Below, piece after piece: positions 25,901 to 35,472 of a DNA stretch of 64,000 nucleotides. Position 1 is the stretch's first letter. Every line of letters begins with the position of its first letter. The notes under the pieces are model-generated. The model saw nothing but the letters and a program-made list of their open reading frames with translations. It had not been told where the DNA came from and made no database searches. Made by a program: the position numbers and the translations under genes. Source of the DNA: Mangrovimicrobium sp033283385 (GTDB lineage Bacteria; Pseudomonadota; Gammaproteobacteria; Pseudomonadales; Halieaceae). The stretch is taken from contig JAWMQQ010000001.1 in the NCBI GenBank assembly GCA_033283385.1, positions 2,480,001 to 2,544,000 of the forward strand, in the 5' to 3' direction.

Positions 25901-26725
25901 GTGAGACTCAAGATCTATGGACTCATCGTTTTCCGACAGTTCTAACAGCTCTTGGTATGGGAAAACAAAACCATCCTCGAAACTGTCTCTAATGGAGTGG
26001 CCGATATTGCGCTCCCAGAGAAAACCGGTAATATCATCTGGGCTTAGTTCTTTGGCATACTTGTATTCGGTTGCTTCACCAATCGATTTGATTCGCCCTG
26101 CGCCGATTATCACACGGCGTTGGTCATCGCTCATGGGTGTCTTTTTCGCATAAAAAAAGACGAGTGATTCCTCTGTTTTTAGCGCGCTAAAAAATGTTTC
26201 GAGCATGATGCGCTGATTTGTTCCCTCCTGAACCCAGTTGGATGTAAAGCTGAGCTCTGGCTCACGCCGCATCTCCCAATCGAGTCGTAATTGCTCGGCT
26301 TTCCCCTGAATCTGCTTCTGCGCGTTACCCTCAACCTGCTCACGAAGCATCCATCGGTAAGGCACTGCCGCCGCCGACCTAGACTTGTACGTGAATGCAG
26401 TCGGCGCATAGTGCCCATGCGTAGAGGGACTTCGTTCAACGTACGGCTGGTGCTTGGTTACGTGAACATCAAAATCAGCCATGAATGTAGCGTGCTCACC
26501 AACACATGGCGGATGCTCGTGCTCCAGCAGTAGTTCTATAGATGCCCCAGCTTGCTTCTCCTCGTATAGGTCATCTTTCTTCAGAGAAATGTTTTTTAAA
26601 ACGCGGCAGGACGTGTTGCTGCATGGCGATTCGCATACCGTTCCCTTCCAGCCACTATCGTGCCAGGGAACCCGAATCGTGATGTGATGCAGCGGCAATT
26701 GCCTTGCGCCAGAGAATATGGCCAT
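22907..26725 (-). CDS. RecD-like SF1 helicase with C-terminal nuclease domain
   Basis: 1272 residues. The N-terminal ~600 begin with a Cys-containing segment (HITIRVPWHDSGWKGTVC). The SF1 core has Walker A LTGSAGTGKSTLL (about residue 652), Walker B VIIDECSML, GDPQQLPPIG, and the C-terminal motif YALTVHKTQGSEF. After about residue 1155 comes a restriction-endonuclease-like domain: RSKSEVIIANQLHAAGI, then YPDFVI and YYWEHLG (E...D...ExK-type). The ATG directly follows the stop of the NERD-UvrD gene, with GAGGAT upstream, so the two form a unit appended to the DISARM operon. Likely role: unwinding and cutting of foreign DNA. Activity is inferred from domains. Confidence 0.82.
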   Translation of the reverse strand: MAIFSGARQLPLHHITIRVPWHDSGWKGTVCESPCSNTSCRVLKNISLKKDDLYEEKQAGASIELLLEHEHPPCVGEHATFMADFDVHVTKHQPYVERSPSTHGHYAPTAFTYKSRSAAAVPYRWMLREQVEGNAQKQIQGKAEQLRLDWEMRREPELSFTSNWVQEGTNQRIMLETFFSALKTEESLVFFYAKKTPMSDDQRRVIIGAGRIKSIGEATEYKYAKELSPDDITGFLWERNIGHSIRDSFEDGFVFPYQELLELSENDESIDLESHIAFAPNDFFSEYSYGSELLPHDGGIASLLECERAVKVFKHTMEGPWEKILRWIDKELNRLWKVRGPFPGFGSALSAFGFNHGTLLAWYIIQTIDDEDAVHTISPWDRLSDIIEDPSVLPSYLKDDVGPTMAKKWKALAENRRRLLDMLSRCAINESQAERFYQRDQRPAMEFGEYDDEAILKNPYLLYELDRYDPDPIQFGAIDRGVFPEQHVREYFPLEEPTLVSESVDPRRVRALCILVLSEAINEGHTLLPSDWVIQRIRNRPLQPECRVDEDLLSVVTGEFGEFIELVHLEGGAPALQLFEFSSTRKLISRTVEKRLKRKRSEGGFDWNALVEDAIDQSIPEDPTLAKAETRAREEKAASLEEIYRSGISVLTGSAGTGKSTLLKALCRIPGVQDGGLLLLAPTGKARVRLEQATGMVKHGQTIAQFLLKYGRYDAEGGRYIWNSTADACTDRRTVIIDECSMLTEDQLAALLSGIKNVDRLILVGDPQQLPPIGAGRPFVDIVERLRPVDEVHKFPSVHQGYAGLTIPRRQLSESDEPREDLLFADYFSGRGLDPAADEIWSKISAGTVDGLKLVTWSSPDDLQRRLIEELVEQLGLESDTDEAGFGVSIGGARWDKNPDIVFFNNRWKDRRGAAESAEDWQILSPLRASQVGVEAINRLLQNKFRERAQHMAAQRWPKIPKPMGPQGILWGDKVINVRNSSKRKVYPEIESPYVANGDIGIVVGKYQKGKGVPRHLEVELAAQTGPEYANGSPQYKYFASEFSGEDASPPLELAYALTVHKTQGSEFGKTFLVVPNPCRLLSREMLYTALTRHKEKVVIFHQGDFRDIARFSSPDYSEVAKRLTNIFVDPQPVDIEVLNRHIFLDANRIHRTARGERVRSKSEVIIANQLHAAGIEYSYEPLVVINGKERYPDFVIEDDDSGEIYYWEHLGLMSDPQYRERWQRKREDYIAHGINPIENGGGSKGSLITTEEHEGQGIDSELISKIIGEIG

Positions 26726-28408
26726 CTATTGATCCTCATCCTTGTGTATCACCACCAACAAATGCTTCGCTCGCGAACAGGCTACATAGTAATCAGAGGC
26801 TTTGAACAAAGTGGCATCTGTCTCGACCGGCACATCTATCAATATAACGGCATCAGCCTCCAACCCCTTGAAACCCTTGACCGTAGAAAATAGGACTCCG
26901 GAATTGCTTTTCCAACGTCCCAGATCGTCGGTGATCAAAATGCCTTTTGCAGCAGTCATATCTTTGATGGAACTTTTCATTTTTACATTGGGTGATAAGA
27001 TTGCGACTTGTCGGGGTTCCAATTTTCCATCTTTGATCCAGTCACTGAGATATCGTTCTACTCGCTTTTTGACATCGTAATCTAGCTCGACTGTGACTAC
27101 CGTTGGCTTTTCACCCAATGGAGCGTCTTCCCTGGTGGGTATTTCGACATCCAAGATCTCGGCACATTTACTTGCAATGAGGCGTGTATTTCGGCAGTTG
27201 GTGGGCAATACGAACGGATCGCCAAGAGCAGGAAGTGAACCTGCCTGAGCCACATAGAGGTTCTGCCGAGGATCGTAGAAGACGTACATGGCGCCCTCAT
27301 CGCCATTCGAATTGATCATTTCCAAGGGCATCCACCAGTTAGGATAGAAATCCTGTCCTTCGTCGACGATTACCGCGTCGAACTTTTGAGGAACCATATC
27401 GATAGCATCCATCAATTGATCCGCAGCTTCGTCACGCCAAAATCGCTCGACATTCTCTTTCGGGGGAGAAAATGGCATTCCAGCTTTTCGAACCCAAAAG
27501 GAACATAGCCCGTGGAAATGCTTTACCGTAATCAGGTCTGAGTATTCGTCGGCGATCGACTCGCCTATCCAATTCGCAAGATTTTTGTTGTAACAGACGA
27601 GAAGCGTAGATTTCCCCTGATCAGCAAATTTTTCGGCCTGAGCCTGCGCAAGCATGGTCTTTCCCGATCCTGCCACACCTTCTATGCACGCCCTTTCCTT
27701 GCTACCCAAGAAAGAAAGTAAATTGCGTTGCTCTCTGGTAAGCCTAAAAAGCTTTTCTTCTTGCTCTTCTATTTTCCGAAACAAAACCGGTAGGAGATCA
27801 AAACTCGGAGAAATAGATTTTACTATTCGGTTGACGTCTTCTTTCGCGAGTGGTGACGCCTTGTCACGTCTTGACCATTGATTCAGTGCGGCGTTGATAC
27901 GCCTATCTAGATAGGGTAAATCACTAGCCGAGAAAATTATCGCTGGCTCTGATCCAGGCGGCGTCGGACCACGATATTCACAATCTGGGAACACAACCGC
28001 ATACCCATATGTGAACGGGAGGTTGTCTGCACCGTGATAGCCCAGCCGCTTGATCTCACCTTCGAGGTAGTGCATGTTGCGACCAACCTGTTCGAAAGGG
28101 TCTTGAATATCTTTTAGGCGACCGCTGTCCAATCGCCGGCTCCATGACCTAGAGTCAGGGTCATAGACGATTTCACCGCCTTTTACCTCCAGCACGAGCA
28201 TTCCATGAGAGGGAAGGACGATTACGAAATCTGTCTCGCCCTCACGTAGGGTGGTATTTCCTCGATCGTTTCGATCGGTGCGAAGCCATGGATGACTGTG
28301 ATAAATGACACAGTCATTTGGCAAACAATCGATGAGATACTTTGCGGTATCTCGCTCTGGTTTTAGATTGATTTCACTTACTTCTACCTTCGGAACTAGA
28401 TAAGCCAA
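26726..28408 (-). CDS. NERD-domain UvrD-like DNA helicase
   Basis: About 560 residues. The NERD domain is at ~60-100 (ETDFVIVLPSHGMLVLEVKG, the D...ExK core). A UvrD/PcrA-type helicase follows with Walker A EGVAGSGKTMLAQ (~244), Walker B VIVDEGQDF, and STVKGFKGLEADAV plus YVACSRAKH near the end. The frame is open to 28465, inside drmC, but a TTG at 28408 has GGAAG 6 bases upstream and starts 10 bases after the drmC stop, so it is preferred. It forms a pair with the downstream helicase-nuclease and lies in the same leftward series as DISARM. Confidence 0.85.
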   Translation of the reverse strand: MAYLVPKVEVSEINLKPERDTAKYLIDCLPNDCVIYHSHPWLRTDRNDRGNTTLREGETDFVIVLPSHGMLVLEVKGGEIVYDPDSRSWSRRLDSGRLKDIQDPFEQVGRNMHYLEGEIKRLGYHGADNLPFTYGYAVVFPDCEYRGPTPPGSEPAIIFSASDLPYLDRRINAALNQWSRRDKASPLAKEDVNRIVKSISPSFDLLPVLFRKIEEQEEKLFRLTREQRNLLSFLGSKERACIEGVAGSGKTMLAQAQAEKFADQGKSTLLVCYNKNLANWIGESIADEYSDLITVKHFHGLCSFWVRKAGMPFSPPKENVERFWRDEAADQLMDAIDMVPQKFDAVIVDEGQDFYPNWWMPLEMINSNGDEGAMYVFYDPRQNLYVAQAGSLPALGDPFVLPTNCRNTRLIASKCAEILDVEIPTREDAPLGEKPTVVTVELDYDVKKRVERYLSDWIKDGKLEPRQVAILSPNVKMKSSIKDMTAAKGILITDDLGRWKSNSGVLFSTVKGFKGLEADAVILIDVPVETDATLFKASDYYVACSRAKHLLVVIHKDEDQ

Positions 28409-28418
28409 TTTCTGCTTC

Positions 28419-29561
28419 CTATGTACTGACCTCAACGGCACATGGCCCGAACGTCTCCCATTCACTGTCCTCTACCTCAAACTCAGTCTTGGGACCGAAG
28501 CCTCTAACGGAAACTAAGTAGAATACACGGTTGCCGTCTGAACCCTGTTGCTTAGACCAAACATATTTCCCCACTAACCATCGATTGGAACGACGTATCA
28601 GAATTACGGAGTTTTTGACAGGTTTCTGACCGCCTGCAGGCAATATTTTGAATGTTCGGACCTCTTGTATGTTCAGATTTTCATTGGGGAAACTAACAGT
28701 TATTTTGCTGTCAACCGGAAAATCACCTAGTAGCTGGTCCAAAGGAATTGCTGTGGCTTCTTTATGTTCAACGCTTTTACGAGCTGCGAATGGAACAATT
28801 TCCCCAGAGCGAATTAGCGCCATAAACTGCTGATAGATTGTCTTTGGTACATTACCATTTCGGATCTTGACGCCCATCTCAATATTTCTATCCAAAGCAG
28901 CCGATGTTAGATTTGCGCTTGTGAGAAAGGCATTAGATTGATCTGCTACGATACATTTCGCGTGGACCCTAGCAAATCCGCTATCCACACTCTCGCGCTT
29001 CTCCCTAGGCCACACGTACAAAGTAAGGCCAGGTATTTCTTTCAGCAAACGATCGATAGTGCTTTTAAACGGCGCAGAATCGTTCTTATCCTCCGACTCC
29101 AACAACATCCTTACATCGACATCCCTAGCCAAGGCCTTACGAATGGCCTCCTCGATCTTAGGAATATTGACCAATACAAATGAAACCAAGAATAAGGTTT
29201 CTTCCGCAGAATCGATAATCTCTAATAGCACCTGTTCAGAGCGGCGAACCGGCACCAAGTTTGTATCTGGTCCTGTCCAAACCAGCGACTGTTCGCCATA
29301 GGCTAATCTCGAGCGATCAAAAGTCCGCATGGCTGCCCGCAGTCCAGCCGCTATCTCTTTCGGCGTAACATCAGGATAGGATTTCCAACAATCTACCAGC
29401 TTCCTCTGAAGCTCCACTACATACGAACCAGCTGTCTGATTGATGACCGAATTCGCACCCGCGACGCCTCCCAAAGAATCAAATTCTCGGGCAATCATCT
29501 CCACTCTATCTGGATGAAGATTGATTGCTAATTCTGATACTGCATTCCAAAGCGTGTCCAT
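28419..29561 (-). CDS. drmC: DISARM protein DrmC (phospholipase-D-like)
   Basis: 380 residues. The PLD-superfamily domain has SAEETLFLVSFVL and the H-x-K core VHAKCIVADQSNAFLTSANL (about residue 199), matching the DrmC family of DISARM. One canonical HKD-type motif is seen. DrmC is reported as dispensable for some DISARM activity; it may be a nuclease. It starts 3 bases after the drmB stop. Confidence 0.9.
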   Translation of the reverse strand: MDTLWNAVSELAINLHPDRVEMIAREFDSLGGVAGANSVINQTAGSYVVELQRKLVDCWKSYPDVTPKEIAAGLRAAMRTFDRSRLAYGEQSLVWTGPDTNLVPVRRSEQVLLEIIDSAEETLFLVSFVLVNIPKIEEAIRKALARDVDVRMLLESEDKNDSAPFKSTIDRLLKEIPGLTLYVWPREKRESVDSGFARVHAKCIVADQSNAFLTSANLTSAALDRNIEMGVKIRNGNVPKTIYQQFMALIRSGEIVPFAARKSVEHKEATAIPLDQLLGDFPVDSKITVSFPNENLNIQEVRTFKILPAGGQKPVKNSVILIRRSNRWLVGKYVWSKQQGSDGNRVFYLVSVRGFGPKTEFEVEDSEWETFGPCAVEVST

Positions 29562-29564
29562 CGC

Positions 29565-31394
29565 TTACTCTTGCAAGCCCAAAAAGGCGGCATCTTCACA
29601 ATCGAATGTGGGAACCAGGAGAGCTCGATCAAGATAGCGATTGCCACGCTCACAAGATGTTTCCGCGACAAAACCACAGGCATGGCAACTCGCAGCGTGT
29701 AATGACCGATCACTTTCTGGATCGTGCTCTGAGCAAAGCGGGTCTGACGAACAAACACGTGCTCTCGTCAGTGCTTGATCAATCAGTCGCCCCAGGTTCT
29801 CGGGTTTACCCAACTCTACCAGACCACCCAAGGTTCCATCCGAGTCGGCGGCGGCGGTATAAATGAGTATGCCTGCCATCGAATCCCCTTCCGTTGTAGC
29901 ATATATACGCTCACGGATACTGGCTGCGTTATAACCACACTCCAGCGCCAATTCGCGGATGAGCAAATGGGCCAACGTGTGCAACATCGAGTAGCGAATG
30001 TCAGGGTAGTTCTCGTCTGGGCTCAAGCGACGTGACGAACGCCAGGCTCTATGTCCAGCCAATAACATCGAGTCGCGTCTCTGAACACTCGGCCAGGTTT
30101 CCCAGTCTGAAATTTTCTCCTCTTTGAATCGTATGAAGATCCCTTCACCATGTACTTCACTGGCGGGCACCCATGAGGGTGAACCAGAGCAGAGTGACGC
30201 TCTAGGCACACCGTCGCCTTCTCCCGCGTTCTCCTCAGGTGCCTCTACCCGCGTATAACCTATCAAGGCGTTGACTTCTCGTAGCCGAGTCAATAACAAA
30301 ACGCTTTGTATTTTATCTGAGTATGTTGGAGGAACTGGCGATGCTTCGCTCAAAAAATGAGGAAAATCAGTTCTTGGATTTGGGGATATAAGCACTTCCC
30401 ACTCAGGCCTTTTGATATCCTCTTCATCAAATTCGGCCTCTCTCAGAGTACCATTTCTTTTGGCTTCGACTATAGGCCACACATCGCCGGCACTGTACTT
30501 CTCGATACCAGGTAAGGCTTTTCTTTTGATCAATTTTTTTAGGGTTTTCGACACATCCCGCTCATCCTCATCGTCCTCGAACCAATCCCACCCTTCGATT
30601 ACGAGTTGTCCCAGGGGATCATCAGCTGGAGGAATCGCTAGTACGGAAACGGTCATAGGAAACCAACTATTGGTTGCACCCAATAGCACCGCTCTAGGTT
30701 GTTCGTCACAATCTTCGAAATCATTCAAATGCGGGTGACGCCCCCTGCAAGCTGGTAAGTTTTCTTGCCCTAATCGGCCAAAGGCATGGACAAGTGACCG
30801 CGAAGTGTCACAGGCATCACAACTTACCCATAGATTTTCTGTTTGCAGCGAAGCCCCTCGCTCGTAGAATCGCAAGGTTCCCTGACAGGTCGAGGGTCCT
30901 CCATGCACAAACCAATGCCATGGAAAGTCGTCTAAATGGCCATTCCTGCAAGCCATCAAAAAGCGAGCTGGCACTGCTTCGGATATACCAGGCTTCGAAC
31001 AGTTGGTATGCAAAAACCGGGTATTTTCCGGCCGATAGCGATTGACGTCCAAACTAAATAATCCAGTATCAAACTCAGCCAACAAGCCGCACTTTACACA
31101 TCTCAGGTAGCGCGGAAAGGGCCTGACTGGCACACCCACCCGCGCAAGCGGACTGTTCGGGTCGATAATCTCTTCTTTGACTATTGGCGCTAACCGCAAG
31201 CTCTCGACCTGAGGACCCAATATCCTTCTTACCGCAGCCAACAATCGCAACTCGACGAGCTCATGACAGCGATCTAAATCCCAATAATCCAGGCCCATCG
31301 TCACTACGGACAAGCTGGGTAGATCCACCAATGCGCCGGGGCCATAAGTCCACAACAGCTGACTAGGTCGTACTTCTCCAACTGAAGTGCTCAT
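29565..31394 (-). CDS. drmB: DISARM protein DrmB (DUF1998)
   Basis: 609 residues beginning MSTSVGEVRPSQLLWTYGPG, the conserved DrmB N-terminus (RPSQLL.TYGPGA.vDLP). Cysteine pairs CVKCG and CDACD, and a C-terminal DUF1998 region with SCHACGFVAETSCERGN, probably bind zinc. DrmB forms the core DNA-loading complex with the helicase DrmA. The ATG overlaps the drmA stop by 4 bases. Confidence 0.93.
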   Translation of the reverse strand: MSTSVGEVRPSQLLWTYGPGALVDLPSLSVVTMGLDYWDLDRCHELVELRLLAAVRRILGPQVESLRLAPIVKEEIIDPNSPLARVGVPVRPFPRYLRCVKCGLLAEFDTGLFSLDVNRYRPENTRFLHTNCSKPGISEAVPARFLMACRNGHLDDFPWHWFVHGGPSTCQGTLRFYERGASLQTENLWVSCDACDTSRSLVHAFGRLGQENLPACRGRHPHLNDFEDCDEQPRAVLLGATNSWFPMTVSVLAIPPADDPLGQLVIEGWDWFEDDEDERDVSKTLKKLIKRKALPGIEKYSAGDVWPIVEAKRNGTLREAEFDEEDIKRPEWEVLISPNPRTDFPHFLSEASPVPPTYSDKIQSVLLLTRLREVNALIGYTRVEAPEENAGEGDGVPRASLCSGSPSWVPASEVHGEGIFIRFKEEKISDWETWPSVQRRDSMLLAGHRAWRSSRRLSPDENYPDIRYSMLHTLAHLLIRELALECGYNAASIRERIYATTEGDSMAGILIYTAAADSDGTLGGLVELGKPENLGRLIDQALTRARVCSSDPLCSEHDPESDRSLHAASCHACGFVAETSCERGNRYLDRALLVPTFDCEDAAFLGLQE

Positions 31395-34300
31395 TCTTCG
31401 CCCTCTGAATCCTGACTACTAGCAGGAGGTCGAGGCCGCCATTCCGGATTTTGGGTAATCCTTCTGTCATCCAAGATGAGGCGCACCCCGGGCTCTACTT
31501 CTCGCATAGACATCGGTACGGTAAGAGGCGTCCAGGATTGAATACCGGGTTTTTCCAGTAAGCCGGCGATATCACCACCGCCACCACGTTCGCTTTCATA
31601 GCCAAGTCTTCTGCCACCACGATTGGCCTCATCCACCCACCGATCGATTCGATCAGCGGTCATTGCTTCAGCTTGGCTTTTGATATCAGGTCGATTGCTC
31701 ACTTTCCAGGCCCGATCTGAGATAACGCCTTTCGTAATCGATACTTCAGGGCGTGTAGTGTCCCTCAGCTCCTGCGCACCTAGATTGGGCACCAAATCAT
31801 CGGTATTCAAACGCATCAGACTCACCATCGCGCCAGTCAACCCCCGATCCATTGCCCGAGGGGCAAAAGGCGTCACCGATTGCGCTTCCACGTGCTTGTA
31901 GAAAGTCGCATGGTAATGCTCAAACGTCTCATAGTGCGACAGATCGCGAGGCCTGGCCCAAGTAAGCACGGTACATACCAAACCCGGGAATGACCGCCCT
32001 ACCCGACTCGTCGCCTGAATATACTCAGCAGTTCCCTTTGGTTGGCCATTGACCGCCATCAAACCCAAGCGATTTACGTCCACTCCAACAGACAACATAT
32101 TGGTAGCTAACACCACATCGATGGCTCGCGTTTCGCCTTTTTCCCACCGGCTCTCGTAGCGTGACTCTTCCGCGTTCCAATCGTCTCGAAACTTGATCTC
32201 CAAAATGTCGAGCTTTTTGGGGATGTCCTCGCTCGACACCCTAGATGTAAGCTCGTCCACCTCGAGTCGGCGACGCTGCGCTAAACCAGGCCTCGCAACG
32301 TGACCCATTTGCACCCTAAAAGCACGGGTCTGCACGTCATCCTCGGCAAGCCTGCGCATACCACCCAATTCCCGTAGGGAATTGAAGTAACCCACCGTAG
32401 TCATATATGGATCCGCAGCTTCGCCAAAGCGATCAAATATCGCCTGGCTCGCAGTCAACAAAGCGGTGTAGACGCGAATCAGTACCGCTGGCCTGGAACT
32501 ACCCGGCGAGCAAATACCCATGTACCGCCGCCCAGGCACATCCTGTATAGCACGCTGTACCGAAAAGAAGTTATCTTCTACGTCCAAGCCATGTGGGGGG
32601 AATATCGCCGCTTGGCGCATGAACACATTGTTCATTTGCGGTGCAGCCTTGCGCACCGTCGCGGTGGAGGCGACTACCTTCGGCCTGACTTCTTTACCAT
32701 CTAAGATCCATGCTGCGAGTTTATCGACTGAAGTTTCATATAAACCGACCATTGTGCCCAATGGTCCGCTGATCAAGTGAAACTCATCCTGTATAATCAA
32801 GTCAGGTGGACGGATCGGGTCAATCGCTTTGACCTCGGTTCGCGGGAAACCGCGTTTCCTCGTGTGATTCCCGGTGCAATCAGCATCTGGCCAAAGTAAC
32901 CCGTGCCGCTCACACTCTTGCGATGCCTTGCCAAATAACGTGCGTACCTGACCACGCCAGGCCATCATCGCGAACTTATCCACTGTCGCGATCATCATCG
33001 AGGGCGGATAGTGATAAAGCTCTTCGTCCACCACCACGGCAGGTAACCCACTTCGCGAAGCGTGGTTACGACTAAAATCACACTCGCCCATCAAATCACT
33101 GCAGTACAAGCGTACATGACCGTGGCCCTTCTCCACCTCGATATCTCTGCCGGGATTGATTGCCGAGCCGCACCAGGGGCAACTGGTCAACTGATATGGC
33201 GTCCCTTTGCCCCGGGGTGGTCGGGTTCCCTGGCGAATTGCTGAAATAACCTGGTCTGCATCGTCTATCTTGCCGGGTGTCACCCGATTACCCACCCAAA
33301 GACCAATGGTGAAAGGCACCTCACCCCAGATTTCATCAGCTTGACGGCGTAACACCTCCATGGCACAAATCAAGGTGGTTGCGCGCTGAAACTGCTGTAG
33401 TGTCAACAATCTCAGGGTATAACGCATAATGACCGACAGGCCTCGACTAGCATCTAAACCCCCTAAGCCATTCTGCAAACGACGGATACCCATGGTAAAA
33501 GCGGCCACACCCAAATAGGCCTCGGTTTTACCACCACCAGTGGGGAACCAGAGTAAGTCAGCATAGGCCCCCAATGGCTCGGTGCGATCGGGGTGTAATG
33601 GGTCTGCCAGAGCCGGTATGGATAACAGGACAAATGCCAGCTGAAAGGGACGCCAAGATCGATTCTTGCGTACGTCAAGAGCTTCAAGGGTGACATCCTC
33701 GTCACGACGCTTTCGTAGCGCATAAATGCTATGTATCCGCTGAAGCGCCATGGCCTGGTTGGCAAAACGAAAAGCCTGTAGAGCCTGATCGCTCTCTACC
33801 AGTACTTGTATTCCTTCGCGCAGGCGTGCCAGTATCTGATCGCAGTGCGCCATCGCCTCCTGGGCCTGTTCGTCGTAGCCCTGAACATCGACACCAATGC
33901 GGCTACGCTGTTCGCTAATCCATAGTTCGTAGTCGTCAGTAAGCACCGCTAGTGCGCTAGCCAGATGCTCGCGTTCCATCTCAGCTAGTTCTGTCATATC
34001 AAGTGACCCCTGCTCCACCATTTGGCACATGGCAGGTCGATCCGGTGTATCGGTATTGGCAGGCCAGTACTTCTCATTACCACCGGGGATATCGGTGATT
34101 GGCACCTCATGCTCAGGCACCACCGTGGTACTCACGCTAATAGCTCGCTCCAAGTTATCCGGCGCCACCTCTGCATGTACAGCCACACCATGTCCAACGG
34201 CAAACTCGACCTGCTTTCGGTAGATCATCTCCAGGCTAACGCGCTCCTGGTCAGGCTCATTGGCATCCAATACGGGGCGACGACGGAAAACAGGCCTGCC

Positions 34301-35446
34301 TTCGAGATCCGAAATACTCAATTCGGGCTGAAACAACCAGAATGGATCTGCCGGCCCGCTTTCGGGTTGCACCTGAGCATTGACTAGAAACAGGGTAATC
34401 AGTCTGTCGCCATTATCCAAAGGGGCGCGAACAGTCCCTTGTATGTATACCTGCTCGCATTCAGAATCGACTTGAACCGGAGAGATACTACCCTCGTTTA
34501 TAGGCAACGTTATCTCACCCCCCGAGGGTATTCGATGCCAAGCGGGCAAAGGGTTACCTGTTTTCTCATTTATAAGCTCACGACTCTCGCCACGCTCATA
34601 ACGCCCCCAACGAGCCACTATCTTCAGTTGATCGACGTCACCATCTACACAAAAGGTTAACCCTAACGAAGACGGCACCAAATTCTGATTATTAGCAGTG
34701 TCGCCCTCCTGCGCGTCGTCGCCTTCCGCATCGATAATTCCAGTAGCCCGGTTCAACTCCGCTCCTGGCTCATGTCTACCCGTGTATGTTTCTAGCTCTC
34801 CGTCATTTTGCTGCTCTTCACTTAACGCGGTCTCTCCCTCCAAACCTTCGACACGCATTGATCCATCTGCGGACGGTCTACGCGGTGACAGCTTACCGAC
34901 CAAATATTGCTGAATAACGTGGGTATCCGGAACCTCCTCATAAGGGCCATTAGCTGGCCCTAACAAATCATCGGCAATGGCCGTTTGTAGTAGCTCCCGA
35001 ATATATGCCTGTTCGTGGGAGGAGTCCCCCTTGAGCACAGGCAGCTGATCAAACCCTTCACCGGTTAACTGCTGCACAGCCGAATCAAAGTTGTCCCAAG
35101 GTAAGCGCTCCATTAGCAGTTCAGAGGTACGGGCAATAGAAGCTGCTACCAAGGGCAATGGACTCAATGGCGTCCCAACGCTATCAAGGTAAATATAGAT
35201 CTGCTCCAAGGTAGATCGCACCCGGTAAATGCGACCACAAGCGATAATAGGAAACTCGTCATCATCACTATCGAAAACTAGCACTCCTTGCCCTTCTCGC
35301 AGCCCTTGATAGTTTGCAGCCACCCCGTCTATCACGAGGATATAGCCATCGAAACTTACAGCCTCTCCCAAAGCAACCAACCAAGCTTGATTAGCAACGG
35401 GGGCTACTGTTGCCTGGGTACCAGTATTGTCAGATCCTTCGGTCAT
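31391..35446 (-). CDS. drmA: DISARM helicase DrmA
   Basis: 1351 residues, long as expected. The SF2 helicase has Walker A WFPTGGGKTEAYLG (about residue 632), the DEFH box LIIQDEFHLISGP, a SAT motif in VASTATVRKA, and motif VI QATSRVGRSFPG; a CPWCG zinc finger lies between motifs. DrmA with DrmB binds and translocates on unmethylated foreign DNA. It is followed by drmB with a 4-base overlap and preceded by the SRA-like gene at about 25 bases. The N-terminal ~550 residues are DrmA-specific. Confidence 0.93.
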   Translation of the reverse strand: MTEGSDNTGTQATVAPVANQAWLVALGEAVSFDGYILVIDGVAANYQGLREGQGVLVFDSDDDEFPIIACGRIYRVRSTLEQIYIYLDSVGTPLSPLPLVAASIARTSELLMERLPWDNFDSAVQQLTGEGFDQLPVLKGDSSHEQAYIRELLQTAIADDLLGPANGPYEEVPDTHVIQQYLVGKLSPRRPSADGSMRVEGLEGETALSEEQQNDGELETYTGRHEPGAELNRATGIIDAEGDDAQEGDTANNQNLVPSSLGLTFCVDGDVDQLKIVARWGRYERGESRELINEKTGNPLPAWHRIPSGGEITLPINEGSISPVQVDSECEQVYIQGTVRAPLDNGDRLITLFLVNAQVQPESGPADPFWLFQPELSISDLEGRPVFRRRPVLDANEPDQERVSLEMIYRKQVEFAVGHGVAVHAEVAPDNLERAISVSTTVVPEHEVPITDIPGGNEKYWPANTDTPDRPAMCQMVEQGSLDMTELAEMEREHLASALAVLTDDYELWISEQRSRIGVDVQGYDEQAQEAMAHCDQILARLREGIQVLVESDQALQAFRFANQAMALQRIHSIYALRKRRDEDVTLEALDVRKNRSWRPFQLAFVLLSIPALADPLHPDRTEPLGAYADLLWFPTGGGKTEAYLGVAAFTMGIRRLQNGLGGLDASRGLSVIMRYTLRLLTLQQFQRATTLICAMEVLRRQADEIWGEVPFTIGLWVGNRVTPGKIDDADQVISAIRQGTRPPRGKGTPYQLTSCPWCGSAINPGRDIEVEKGHGHVRLYCSDLMGECDFSRNHASRSGLPAVVVDEELYHYPPSMMIATVDKFAMMAWRGQVRTLFGKASQECERHGLLWPDADCTGNHTRKRGFPRTEVKAIDPIRPPDLIIQDEFHLISGPLGTMVGLYETSVDKLAAWILDGKEVRPKVVASTATVRKAAPQMNNVFMRQAAIFPPHGLDVEDNFFSVQRAIQDVPGRRYMGICSPGSSRPAVLIRVYTALLTASQAIFDRFGEAADPYMTTVGYFNSLRELGGMRRLAEDDVQTRAFRVQMGHVARPGLAQRRRLEVDELTSRVSSEDIPKKLDILEIKFRDDWNAEESRYESRWEKGETRAIDVVLATNMLSVGVDVNRLGLMAVNGQPKGTAEYIQATSRVGRSFPGLVCTVLTWARPRDLSHYETFEHYHATFYKHVEAQSVTPFAPRAMDRGLTGAMVSLMRLNTDDLVPNLGAQELRDTTRPEVSITKGVISDRAWKVSNRPDIKSQAEAMTADRIDRWVDEANRGGRRLGYESERGGGGDIAGLLEKPGIQSWTPLTVPMSMREVEPGVRLILDDRRITQNPEWRPRPPASSQDSEGEE

Positions 35447-35472
35447 TTATTCTCTCTTCTACTCTATGGCTT

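Noticed and set aside
28409..28465. N-terminal extension of the NERD-UvrD helicase into drmC
   Set aside because: The ATG at 28465 has no ribosome site and lies within drmC; TTG 28408 with GGAAG fits better.
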